Positions 1 to 8,966 of a stretch of 24,603 nucleotides of DNA are shown piece after piece. Numbering within the stretch: the stretch's first letter is position 1; each line of letters begins with the position of its first letter. Position numbers and translations under genes: made by a program. The DNA is from Verrucomicrobia subdivision 3 bacterium UBA7542 (GTDB lineage: Bacteria; Verrucomicrobiota; Verrucomicrobiia; Limisphaerales; UBA11358): contig DLMG01000206.1 of the NCBI GenBank assembly GCA_002479245.1, forward strand, positions 2,697 to 27,299, read 5' to 3'. The notes below the pieces were generated by a model. The model saw only the letters and a program-made list of their open reading frames with translations. It was not told the origin of the DNA and ran no database searches.

Positions 1-1365
1 TCCTTCCCGGACGTTTGGTCTAATTCCAAATACATACTCGATCATCTCATTAATAGGAATCAGTCCATCCCAATCAACAAAATCTTTCATGCCACTTCCT
101 TGCGTTCCGTCTGGGATGTAATTTTCCCAAAAAGTCCCTGTTTCAGTAAATACTTTCACCACGTTATCCAGATCATTTAAGGCTATGTCATGCGCCAGTG
201 AATCTCTTCCATATTTTGTAAGTCCTCTCAATACCATGTAGGTGGTCGGTGCCCATACCGCCCCACACCAATATCCACCCCCTGGAACATAACCGGGATC
301 ATCGGCTGAAAGGGTCGGCACCCGGTGCGCTCTTTTGAATTCGTCGGGGTTATCAAGGTGAGCGATAAATCTATCGACATCTTCAGGAGGAACAACACCT
401 GCCAATAGAGCCCAGTATCCAGCTACACTTTTTAAATGATTCAATGAGCCATCTCTGTACCGGTCATAAAAGAATGCCGATTTTTCGTCCCACATATTTG
501 TTTGAACATATGTGGTTAATTTTTCCACTTCGGTTTCTATGTTCTTTACATCCTCTTTGCGATCCAGCACGTCGGCCATCTGGATTAATATCTTGCCAAC
601 AAATATTTGTTGAAGGGTTATATCTATCCAGGACATAAACCCCGTGCTGAAGCGCGGATCGAACCCTTCCCCTTTCGGAAGCCTTGGCTGATTATCCATG
701 CCACATCCCCATCCGCTCGAAAAATAAGAACCATCCGGCCAGGACCTCCACGTCATATACCATTGATAATAGGCAAGCAATGGGGGAAATACTTTTTTTA
801 GCCGATTCGTATCGCTAAAATTTAAAAAATACTCCCATTCGGCCCACGGCATTAAGTTTGGGCCAGTGCTGACCGGATTAAATTTTTCGAAAATATCCTG
901 TCCATTTGACATGCTGATCTGACGACAGATAAAACCATCCTTATGCTGTTTGCAGTAAAAGTCATTCAATGTCCCAATAAAGTTAAACGCATGGTGGCCA
1001 TAACTGCCAAACATCATATCGAAGCAGTCGTCCCACATAAAGATATCTCCACTAAATGGCGGTTCTAAATAGGGAGATACAAATCCATTTTCGGGAGTGA
1101 CCTGATGCAAATGGGCAAATTCACGTTCCCAAATTGACCAGTAGCATTTAATGGCATCGGGATTGGCGGGCCAATGTGGCTCTGGCAATAATGGCTTGAT
1201 CTGGTCGAACGAAGGCGGACGTGTCGTATCTGGCTTCTCTTTCAGGAATATGTTTTCGTCAAGATATTTGTTTGGGATGTCTGTTTTGTAGTAAACCTGA
1301 CCGAATGACTTTGGCGTTCCCAAACAAAAAAATACGATTGCTAAACCAGCTATTAATTTTCTCAT
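1..1365 (-). CDS. Secreted MGH1/GH63-like (trehalase-clan) glycoside hydrolase, C-terminus cut by window edge
   Basis: The frame is open from an ATG at 1363-1365 to the left edge, giving 455 residues with no stop, so the gene is partial. The N-terminus (MRKLIAGLAIVFFCLG...SFGQ) is a signal peptide, probably cleaved before Q23, so the enzyme is exported. Motifs fit the (alpha/alpha)6 barrel of GH63/MGH1-like and trehalase-like enzymes: FMWDDCFDMMFGSYGH, GWGCGMDNQPR (Asp224 is the likely catalytic acid position), GYWCGAVWAPTTYMVLRGL and DFVDWDGLIPINEMIEY. Family knowledge says such enzymes hydrolyse alpha-glucosidic or mannosylglycerate-type bonds by inversion; the substrate here is unknown. 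It is the last visible gene of a minus-strand glycosidase cluster, 99 bp after a GH92 gene. No Shine-Dalgarno sequence is visible upstream. It is AT-richer than its neighbours and much AT-richer than the sulfur genes to the right. A GH37 trehalase is the main alternative. Confidence 0.8.
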   Translation of the reverse strand, partial: MRKLIAGLAIVFFCLGTPKSFGQVYYKTDIPNKYLDENIFLKEKPDTTRPPSFDQIKPLLPEPHWPANPDAIKCYWSIWEREFAHLHQVTPENGFVSPYLEPPFSGDIFMWDDCFDMMFGSYGHHAFNFIGTLNDFYCKQHKDGFICRQISMSNGQDIFEKFNPVSTGPNLMPWAEWEYFLNFSDTNRLKKVFPPLLAYYQWYMTWRSWPDGSYFSSGWGCGMDNQPRLPKGEGFDPRFSTGFMSWIDITLQQIFVGKILIQMADVLDRKEDVKNIETEVEKLTTYVQTNMWDEKSAFFYDRYRDGSLNHLKSVAGYWALLAGVVPPEDVDRFIAHLDNPDEFKRAHRVPTLSADDPGYVPGGGYWCGAVWAPTTYMVLRGLTKYGRDSLAHDIALNDLDNVVKVFTETGTFWENYIPDGTQGSGMKDFVDWDGLIPINEMIEYVFGIRPNVREG

Positions 1366-1464
1366 TTTAAGTGATTGTAAAGTTTCGCACACTGTTATTC
1401 TGCGGACAACGTTCCTGATCAATATGGATAAATGAGCATGTCAATCGGGCCAAATTCTCCATGC

Positions 1465-3714
1465 TCAATCTGTTAACCGTTGAAATTTATCAGGATCAAG
1501 CGAAATGGCCGACGGCGGAAAAGTGGCGGGGTCCGCGCCCAATTGCTTGTTTGGGAGATTGCCCATTTGCAGCTCCAGCCTGGCTCCGTTGACGATGTCG
1601 GCGTGCCGGAACCAAACCTGATGCAGCGGCTTGCCGTTGAGTTGGATGCTTTGGATGTATTTGTTCTCCCGTGAATTGTCCCGGCAAATGATCCGAATGG
1701 TCTTGCCATTTTGCAAATGAATGGTGACGCGATCAAAAACCGGACTGCCGAGGACGTAAATCGGCACGCCGGGCGTAACCGGATAAAATCCCATCATGGA
1801 AAACACCACCCACGCGCTCATGCCGCCGCCGTCTTCGTCACCAGGCATTCCAAATAGTGAGTCGGTGAAAAAGCCGTTCAGCAACATCCGAACGCGCTTT
1901 TGGGTTTTCCAGGGCGCGCCCAGATAGTCGTAGAGATAGGGAATATGCAAGCTGGGTTCGTTGCCCATGGAAAATTGTCCGACGAGGCCGGTGGAATCTG
2001 GAAAATGACCCAGGAATTCGTATTGGTCCCGGCTGAGCGGTTGATGAAAGAGTTGATCCAATTTCGCTTCGGCTTGAGCGCGCCCGCCCATCAATTCAAA
2101 CAGTCCCTGCAAATCGTGTTGAACGCTCCAATCGAAAGTGTAACCGTCATTTTCGGTGGTATAATCACGCCCGCCCAGACCGCCGGACCATCCCGGATCA
2201 AACGGTTCAATCCAATTGCCCTCGGCGTCTTTCGGCCATACATGGCCTTTGTCCGCGCGGAAGATATTCCTGTAATCGGCGGCGCGCTTCAGAAAAAGTT
2301 GGCAGTCGGCTTCTTTGCCCAAGTCGCGAGCAATCTGGGCAGTGCACCAGTCATCGTAACTTTGCCCTTCCGTGACGGACACGGCCTGACGCCGCTCGAA
2401 CGAATCAACCCGCTCGACGGTTTCTTTTTCTTCGGGATGAAGCGCGGGCATGTAGCCATGTTGGTCAAGAAAATCATCGAGTGAACATTTGGGTCCCCGG
2501 CGCCAGGGCAGCCACGTGCCTTCGAGAGAATTTTTCCTTATGCCCGCGTAGGCGGTTGCAAGGTCGAAGTTGGTAACTCCTTTGGCCCAAACGTCGGCTA
2601 TCCAGGCGGCGGCGGGGTTTGCCGTCATACATTCGAAATTGCCCCAAAGCACGCCAAATTCCGGCATCCATCCCGATTGTTCATACATGCGGACATACGA
2701 TTGCACCTTGTCGGCTTCCATTCCCGGGTTAAGGATGGTTTGCAGTGGTTCCAAAGCGCGGTAAGTGTCCCACAGTCCATTGTCCGTGTAAAAGGGGCGG
2801 GAATCCCGATGAACTTTGTGGTCAAAGGCGCTGTAATAGCTTCCATCTTCGGTCACGTCAATCATGCGCTCATAACAACGGTACAAAGCGGTGTAGAAAA
2901 CTCTCCTCTGAGCCGGTGTGCCGCCTTCCACTTGAATCTGGCCGAGAACTTGATTCCAGCGATCACGGGCGGCTCGTTTGACTGGGTCGAAATCCCATGC
3001 CGGAATTTCCTCCTGTAAATTTTTCCTGGCTTGTTCGACGCTGATGAAGGAAAGGCCGTAGCGAAATTCCAAAACGTTCTGACCGTTCCCCGCCGTGATG
3101 GTCAGGCGTTTCCCACTGGCAGTCGGGTTTGTTTCAATGTTGACCGGTGCGCTGAACTGGCCATAAACATAGGCGCGGACCACGCCGGGTGTTACCTGGC
3201 CATGATTCACAATTTCTTCAAAACCGGAAACGGCATTTTGACCGTCGCTGAAAAAATCGCCGCCTCGATGGTTGGCCAGCAACACTACCGGTTTGCCGGA
3301 CGGGAAGGCGAAACGAAAGAGACCGCAACGCGCGGTTGGAGCAAATTCGGTTTGAATCAACGAATCATCAAACTTAACGGAATAGTAGTATGGTGTCTCA
3401 ATTTCGTTGTCGTAAGCCTGCGGACGATTCCAAGTATCGTCATTGGGTGTTCCGTCGAATGGCATGAGCCGGAACAGCCCGCCCAGGTAAGTGACCGTCG
3501 TCAAAGGAAACGAATGAATCTGATCGTCCAACTGGTTCATGCGCATCGGATACACGCGCACCATGCTGTTGGGCAAAAAGACCGCCGGCGGCGTTGGCTG
3601 GAGCAGGAAGGGCACTCCACCAATGCTGGGATCAACTTCATCCACTTGTGCGCAAGCCGCGACAACCCGGAAAGAAACGAGAACCGCCAAAAGTTTAATG
3701 AGAAAATGTTTCAT
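1465..3714 (-). CDS. GH92 family alpha-mannosidase, divergent member, exported or lipoprotein
   Basis: This 749-residue protein has the usual GH92 length and two-domain order: an N-terminal beta-sandwich (about 25-260) and a C-terminal (alpha/alpha)6 domain. GH92 enzymes are calcium-dependent exo-alpha-mannosidases that act with inversion. The catalytic motifs are present: MGNEPS with Glu586 as the likely acid, and GDEDGGGMSAW (626-636) with acidic base residues. QSYDDWC and FDWSVQHD are also typical. The N-terminus is a signal sequence ending VAAC at Cys21, which fits a lipobox, although Arg16 inside the hydrophobic stretch is unusual; ordinary cleavage near residue 22 is the alternative. 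One conserved stretch is altered: the usual CMI.NH...IADAY is CMTANPAAAWIADVW, so the His is replaced by Pro, suggesting a changed glycone or linkage preference. It lies 68 bp downstream of the GH2 gene, in the same direction. Confidence 0.88.
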   Translation of the reverse strand: MKHFLIKLLAVLVSFRVVAACAQVDEVDPSIGGVPFLLQPTPPAVFLPNSMVRVYPMRMNQLDDQIHSFPLTTVTYLGGLFRLMPFDGTPNDDTWNRPQAYDNEIETPYYYSVKFDDSLIQTEFAPTARCGLFRFAFPSGKPVVLLANHRGGDFFSDGQNAVSGFEEIVNHGQVTPGVVRAYVYGQFSAPVNIETNPTASGKRLTITAGNGQNVLEFRYGLSFISVEQARKNLQEEIPAWDFDPVKRAARDRWNQVLGQIQVEGGTPAQRRVFYTALYRCYERMIDVTEDGSYYSAFDHKVHRDSRPFYTDNGLWDTYRALEPLQTILNPGMEADKVQSYVRMYEQSGWMPEFGVLWGNFECMTANPAAAWIADVWAKGVTNFDLATAYAGIRKNSLEGTWLPWRRGPKCSLDDFLDQHGYMPALHPEEKETVERVDSFERRQAVSVTEGQSYDDWCTAQIARDLGKEADCQLFLKRAADYRNIFRADKGHVWPKDAEGNWIEPFDPGWSGGLGGRDYTTENDGYTFDWSVQHDLQGLFELMGGRAQAEAKLDQLFHQPLSRDQYEFLGHFPDSTGLVGQFSMGNEPSLHIPYLYDYLGAPWKTQKRVRMLLNGFFTDSLFGMPGDEDGGGMSAWVVFSMMGFYPVTPGVPIYVLGSPVFDRVTIHLQNGKTIRIICRDNSRENKYIQSIQLNGKPLHQVWFRHADIVNGARLELQMGNLPNKQLGADPATFPPSAISLDPDKFQRLTD

Positions 3715-3782
3715 GGTCGTCTCGTGGACCAGACACTGCTGTTGTGAAGTTTGTATTCAGGTTAATCTTTGGAGAAATCGGT

Positions 3783-6668
3783 TCAATGACTCACCACATG
3801 TTCGGCACTTGACCTCGCCGTTTCGGCAACAGTTTGAATCGTCGCCGTCTTGGATTGCAAGCCGTCTGCGCTCGCCGTCAACTTGATTTCGCCGGCGTTC
3901 GTGCCGGACTGAACGATGACTTCGGCCAAGCCGTTGAACAGGCTGCGCGACCACGCGGGCGCAATGGGATGACCCGCGAGCCGCAGATATACGCCGCAGC
4001 CCATCCCGCCGCCAGCGGCGATATTTTGCACGCCCACAGCGATAACATTGTCACCATCCTGCAAAAACTTTTTGATATCAAAGGTCTGCATCGCGGACCA
4101 ATCGTGTGCTTCGCCCGCCAACTGGCCGTTCACATAAACCCAACCGAGATCATCAATGCGTCCGATCTGGATTAGAATCTTGGGACTGGCCAAATCAGCC
4201 GCTGATAATGTGATACGTTGCCGGAAAACGGCTGATTGATTTGGCTCCAATTGCGAATAGTCATTTTCTTCTAACGTGTCCTTGTTCCAAGCTGAATCGT
4301 CAAGTGTGGCCGTGTATTCGACGAGGTTGGAGTCTTGGACATCAGTGGTGAGTTTCCAGTGCCAGTCTTTTAGCGGAATCACTGTTTCCGGCGATTCGAG
4401 CACGAGCGTGTCGGCTTCGTGACAACTCGGGTCGCCGTTGCCTACACCGAGAATTCTCCCGGCGCCGGTCAGCTCAAAATGAACCAGATTCTGTGCAATC
4501 GGCACGAAGCGGCCGTCCGCGTCCACTGCCGAAACCTTGATCACACTCACGTCCTCGCCGTCGGCGTTGATGGCGTAGCGGTCGGGCGTGAGTTGAATTG
4601 CCGTCGCGTCACCGGTGGTTTCTTCCTTTGTTTCGGCGATGACCTTGCCGTCGGCGTCAAAACCTTTCGCGCTCAAGGTGCCCGGTTCATATTTGACCCG
4701 CCAGGCCAGGTGGCCGTCGTGCGGCATGGTCTGGAGGCCAAGAGACTTGCCGTTGAGGAACAGTTCCACTTCCTTGGAATTGCTGTAGGCCCACACGTCA
4801 ATGTCCTGGCCTTCCCTGCCCACCCAATCCCAGTGCGGCAGTAGATGCAAAACGACGTTGGTTGTCCACCATGCCTGGTAGTAATAAAAATTGTCCTTGG
4901 GGAAACCGCAGGTGTCCAAAATGCCAAAGTGAGAATTGATGCACGGCCAGCCATAAGGCGTCGGCTCGCCGCGATAATCAAATCCCGTCCACACAAATCC
5001 GCCCGACAACCACGGACGCGCGTCGAAATAGCTCCACCAGTCTTCGGCCGTCTGCGTGCCTTGAAGATCGTAGGCACTGACATAGCCATGCAGCGGGTCG
5101 TCCTTGTAAATGCCGCGGGTGCAAACGGTGCTGGCCTGTTCGGTGCCGACTTCCGGCTGATTGGGATGCTCGGCGTGGTATTTGTCCATGTCCGGCCCGA
5201 CATTATAGTTCCAGCCCCGCACCTGAATAACGGAATTGATGCCCGCAAATACGTCGCCTTCGTTCGCGGCATCAGTCACCGGGCGCGTTGGATCAAGCCG
5301 ATGCGCAAAATCCTGCATGGTGCGGGCGACGTTTGCGGCCTGTGGCGTGTCCTGCACGGTAAATTCCTCGTTGGCGATGCTCCAAATGGCGACGCTCGGG
5401 TGATTGCGGTCGCGGCGGATTTGGTCGCTCCATTTTTTCAGATTTTCCGAATCGCTGCCGAGCAGTCGATTTTCGTCCATCACCAACATGCCGAGCCGGT
5501 CGCAGGCATCAAGCAGTTCCGGCGTGGGCGGATTGTGCGACGTGCGGATGGCATTGCAACCAAACTCCTTCAACTTTTTCACCCGGAAATACTGTAACGC
5601 GTCCGGCAATGCCGCGCCGACGCCCGCCATGTCCTGATGATTGCACGTGCCGTAAAGTTCGTAATGCTTGCCGTTCAGCAAAAGTCCTTTGTCCTTGTCG
5701 AAGCCGACAGTGCGGATACCGAAGGGCGTTTCAACCTGGTCCACAACCTGTCCGTCCACTTCGACGGTGGTGACAAGTTTGTAAAGTTTTGGATTTTCAG
5801 GCGACCAAAGAACGGGCGAGGAAATATTCGATTCCAATATAACCAGGCTGAACGAATCGCGTTTCAATTTTTCCGATTCGGAAAACTTTTTCACCGGCTT
5901 TCCGTCCGGGGCGATGATTTCACAGTTCACCGTCACATTTGCCTTGTTTGTCGTCGTATTGAGAAGGCTGACTTCGACGGCAATTTCAGAACGCCCTTGC
6001 GGCATGTTCTTTTCAAACCGAGGCGAGACAAAAACCCCGTCCGGCGCGACGGCCACCGGCGCGGTCTTGTCCAGCCAGACGTGGCGGTAAATGCCCGCGC
6101 CTTCGTAAAACCAGCCCTCGAACTTGCTCGCGTCCACTTGCACGGCGATGGTGTTTTTGTCGCCGAAACGCACAACGTCCGTGATGTCGTAACGAAACGG
6201 ATAATAGCCGCTCTCATGATGCCCGACGAGCCAGCCATTGACCCATACCGTCGCGTCGCGGAACACGCCGTCGAACGTCAGCCAGATTCTTTTGCCCGAA
6301 TCCGACGCGGGCAAATCAAACGTGCGGCCATACCAGCCGATGCTGTTTTGAGGAAACCCCGGCCCGATCGGCTTGAAGCCGTGGCTGGTGTCGGCATTTT
6401 TGTCGAACGGCAATTCAATCGCCCAATCGTGCGGCAAGTTGATTGTGCGCCAGGTGCTGTCGTTGAATTCCGCGGCCGCCGGGCCCGTGCTCGCGCCGGC
6501 CTTGTCCAAACGCAGCGCGCCCGGCCAGTCGTCACCCAGATGAAATTTCCAGTTGGCATCGAGCGAAAGATGTTCGCGAGGCGCAGTTTCGGCGGCGAAC
6601 GCAAATGAGGAGCAAAGCGCGGTACAAATGATCGTCAGCAGGAGGGGCGATAGAGAGGAGAATTTCAT
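3783..6668 (-). CDS. Secreted GH2 family beta-glycosidase (beta-galactosidase-like) with inserted jelly-roll domain
   Basis: This 961-residue exported retaining glycosidase has a signal peptide ending AFA before AET (about residue 25). Its domains are an N-terminal sugar-binding jelly roll (about 30-215, with IGWYGRTFDLP and GVFRDATVWVNG), an Ig-like domain, a TIM barrel (about 330-620), a DUF4982-type domain (about 630-700, DVWAYSNSKEVELFLNGKSL) and a final Ig-like domain. Glu434 in WSIANEEF is the expected acid/base and Glu510 in VGTEQAS the nucleophile; FVWTGFDYRGEPTPYGWP is typical of bacterial GH2 beta-galactosidases. The last Ig-like domain is split. After GNGDPSCHEAD (about 743) a segment of about 150 residues intervenes before the usual SLFNGLAEVIVQS (about 907). 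That segment (WVYVNGQLAGEAHDW, DNVIAVGV) reads like another sugar-binding jelly roll. Substrate is uncertain: galactoside, mannoside and glucuronide are all possible. The gene lies 36 bp downstream of a GH92 gene, consistent with co-transcription. Confidence 0.9.
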   Translation of the reverse strand: MKFSSLSPLLLTIICTALCSSFAFAAETAPREHLSLDANWKFHLGDDWPGALRLDKAGASTGPAAAEFNDSTWRTINLPHDWAIELPFDKNADTSHGFKPIGPGFPQNSIGWYGRTFDLPASDSGKRIWLTFDGVFRDATVWVNGWLVGHHESGYYPFRYDITDVVRFGDKNTIAVQVDASKFEGWFYEGAGIYRHVWLDKTAPVAVAPDGVFVSPRFEKNMPQGRSEIAVEVSLLNTTTNKANVTVNCEIIAPDGKPVKKFSESEKLKRDSFSLVILESNISSPVLWSPENPKLYKLVTTVEVDGQVVDQVETPFGIRTVGFDKDKGLLLNGKHYELYGTCNHQDMAGVGAALPDALQYFRVKKLKEFGCNAIRTSHNPPTPELLDACDRLGMLVMDENRLLGSDSENLKKWSDQIRRDRNHPSVAIWSIANEEFTVQDTPQAANVARTMQDFAHRLDPTRPVTDAANEGDVFAGINSVIQVRGWNYNVGPDMDKYHAEHPNQPEVGTEQASTVCTRGIYKDDPLHGYVSAYDLQGTQTAEDWWSYFDARPWLSGGFVWTGFDYRGEPTPYGWPCINSHFGILDTCGFPKDNFYYYQAWWTTNVVLHLLPHWDWVGREGQDIDVWAYSNSKEVELFLNGKSLGLQTMPHDGHLAWRVKYEPGTLSAKGFDADGKVIAETKEETTGDATAIQLTPDRYAINADGEDVSVIKVSAVDADGRFVPIAQNLVHFELTGAGRILGVGNGDPSCHEADTLVLESPETVIPLKDWHWKLTTDVQDSNLVEYTATLDDSAWNKDTLEENDYSQLEPNQSAVFRQRITLSAADLASPKILIQIGRIDDLGWVYVNGQLAGEAHDWSAMQTFDIKKFLQDGDNVIAVGVQNIAAGGGMGCGVYLRLAGHPIAPAWSRSLFNGLAEVIVQSGTNAGEIKLTASADGLQSKTATIQTVAETARSSAEHVVSH

Positions 6669-6704
6669 GGGTCGGAATTATTTCCAGTGGAGATTAGTGT
6701 AAAT

Positions 6705-8966
6705 TTATTCCAAGGGCGGACGATCGGATCTCGATTTCCCAAATTCATAATTTGGCGTGGCGGCCATGAATATTTTCAACTGGCCGCCTTCAGCAATGTC
6801 TTTGTAGCGGATGTAACTGTACGGCCATGATTTGCCATTGAATTCAACGCGCTCAATATAAATATTGTCTGGTGAATTGTTCATGCTTTCCACAGTGAAG
6901 GTTTTGCCATTGGGAAGCATCATGGTGGCTTTTTTTAGTGACGGGCTTCCGAATGCAAAAATCCCCGAGGCGGGATTCACCGGATAAAAACCCAGCACCG
7001 AAAATATGTACCAGGCACTCATTTGCCCGCAATCGTCGTTCCCACATATCCCGCCCGGCGTATTATTATAAAGCAGGGAAACAATTTGATGCACCCGCTC
7101 CTGGGTTTTCCATGGCATTCCTGCGTAATCATACAAATAGGCGTCATGATGGCAGGGTTCGTTTCCATGCACATACTGGCCAATCAACCCGGTTATATCT
7201 ACAGTGACGCCACCTTCGACCTTGGAAGGCATGGTGAATATTTTATCGAGCTTCGCAACAAATGCCTGATCCCCTCCCATCAACCTAATCAAGTCATAAG
7301 GATCCTGTTGCACATGCCAGGTGTATTGCCACGCATTGGCCTCGGTGTAATCTCCACCCACGTCTCCTGCATGCGAGATGGTTAAAGGGTCGAATGGGCT
7401 TACCCAGAAGCCATCGGAATTTCTTCCGCGCATCAAGCCGGTGGTCTTATCGAACAGGTTTCGATAAAATTGAGACCGTCGCGTGAAAAGCGCGTAATCC
7501 TCCTTTTTGTCTAGCATCTTCGCCATCTGAGCCACACACCAGTCATCGAAGGCACTTTCAAGTGTCCGTGAAACGGCCTCCTCCTTTATCAGGTCGGAAG
7601 GATAGTAGCCGTAACGCATATAAATGTCCCAATCTGATTTAAGATGGTTCACCGTCGAGGATGTTTTCATGGCAGTATAAGCCCGCTCCGCATCATCCTT
7701 GCAAATTCCTCTCAAATAGGCGTCGGCGATTATTGGAATGGCATGGTTGGCGATCATGCAATTATTCTCGTGTCCCCATAAAGTCCACACTGGCAAATAT
7801 CCTTGAACGTCAAAGTGCGCCAAAAACGTCTCTAGCATGTTCCTGTCCACGCCCGGCCAGAGGATGGTATAGAGCGGATTCTTCGCCCGAAACGTGTCCC
7901 ACAGCGAAAGGGTGGAATAATAGGTTTTGGTCTTCGAAACGCACACCTTGTTGTCCGCTCCGCGATACCGCCCATCCACATCCGCGATATTATTCGGCAC
8001 CACCAAAGTGTGATATAGCGCGGTGTAGAATATTTCTTTTTGTTCCGGGGTCCCCTCAATTTGGATCGCTGCTAGCCATTTATTCCATTCCTGATAAGCC
8101 GCTACCTTGACGCTTTCAAAATTCCAGCCGGGAATCTCCGTGACCAGATTGTTTTTCGCGCCATCCACGTCAACGGTGGAGACGGCGACTTTGGCTTCAA
8201 GCATCACGTTGGTCTGGTCCTGGAATGTCAATACCAACCGTTGATTGCGCGTGGCGTTGGTTGGGCTCAACCAAGTGGTGGCGGCAATCGGCTGTCCGAA
8301 CTGAATCACGAAATAGACGTGCTTTTCTCCGGCCCAGCCCTTGGTGATGGTGTAACCGGAAAGCGCGTTTGATCCTTCAAATTCAATCTCACTCTTAATC
8401 ACGTGCGTTTCCAAATCCTCCTTCGTTGGCACGATGCCGTATCGCAGATCAATCAACAGCTGCGCGGTGTTGGTGGCAAATGTGTAGCGGTGGTAGGCGC
8501 AATGCTCGGTGGCCGTCAGTTCTACCTTGACGTTGTAATCCGGCAACTGCACCGAATAGTAACCGGGATCGGCTTTTTCATCCGCATGCGAAAATCGGCT
8601 GCGATAATCCTCCTGCTGTACGTTCCCGGTAAATGGCATGAACCTCAAGTCCCCCAAGTCCATCCATCCGGTTCCGCTCAAATGAGTGTGAGAAAACCCT
8701 ATAATGCTCGAATCTTCATAACGATAGCCCGAGCAATAGTTCCAACCGATGTTTCCGGTGTCAGGACTTACTTGCACCAGGCCGAAAGGAACAATGGCGC
8801 CTGGATAGGTATGCCCAGGCCCACATAGCGCCGGTCCCCCGGCAGATCCGGTGCCAATGAATGGGTTTACAAAACGAGCGTTATCTAATCCCGTCGTTTC
8901 GCTCACATTGCCGGCCACTGCATAAAAACAGGCAAGCAGCATCTCTAATACAATGAACTTTTTCAT
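6705..8966 (-). CDS. Secreted GH92 family alpha-mannosidase, canonical type
   Basis: I chose the ATG at 8964-8966, giving 753 residues, because it begins a signal peptide (MKKFIVLEMLLACFYAVAG) and has GGAAA five bases upstream. The frame stays open to 9035, but the added residues (MVTLASCRARRDLPG...) do not look like a real N-terminus. Canonical GH92 features are present: VNPFIGTGSAGG...GPGHTYPGAIVPFGLVQVSPDTG at the start, IIGFSHTHLSGTGW, WGHENNCMIANHAIPIIADAY, YVHGNEP with Glu603 as the likely general acid, and GNDDCGQMSAWYIFSVLGFYPVNP. This is the usual calcium-dependent exo-alpha-mannosidase architecture. Cleavage is probably near residue 19, leading to the periplasm or outside. It is the first gene of the minus-strand glycosidase cluster, so the cluster promoter should lie in 8967-9483. 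It is much closer to the family consensus than the second GH92 at 1465-3714, so the two probably differ in specificity. Confidence 0.92.
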   Translation of the reverse strand: MKKFIVLEMLLACFYAVAGNVSETTGLDNARFVNPFIGTGSAGGPALCGPGHTYPGAIVPFGLVQVSPDTGNIGWNYCSGYRYEDSSIIGFSHTHLSGTGWMDLGDLRFMPFTGNVQQEDYRSRFSHADEKADPGYYSVQLPDYNVKVELTATEHCAYHRYTFATNTAQLLIDLRYGIVPTKEDLETHVIKSEIEFEGSNALSGYTITKGWAGEKHVYFVIQFGQPIAATTWLSPTNATRNQRLVLTFQDQTNVMLEAKVAVSTVDVDGAKNNLVTEIPGWNFESVKVAAYQEWNKWLAAIQIEGTPEQKEIFYTALYHTLVVPNNIADVDGRYRGADNKVCVSKTKTYYSTLSLWDTFRAKNPLYTILWPGVDRNMLETFLAHFDVQGYLPVWTLWGHENNCMIANHAIPIIADAYLRGICKDDAERAYTAMKTSSTVNHLKSDWDIYMRYGYYPSDLIKEEAVSRTLESAFDDWCVAQMAKMLDKKEDYALFTRRSQFYRNLFDKTTGLMRGRNSDGFWVSPFDPLTISHAGDVGGDYTEANAWQYTWHVQQDPYDLIRLMGGDQAFVAKLDKIFTMPSKVEGGVTVDITGLIGQYVHGNEPCHHDAYLYDYAGMPWKTQERVHQIVSLLYNNTPGGICGNDDCGQMSAWYIFSVLGFYPVNPASGIFAFGSPSLKKATMMLPNGKTFTVESMNNSPDNIYIERVEFNGKSWPYSYIRYKDIAEGGQLKIFMAATPNYEFGKSRSDRPPLE

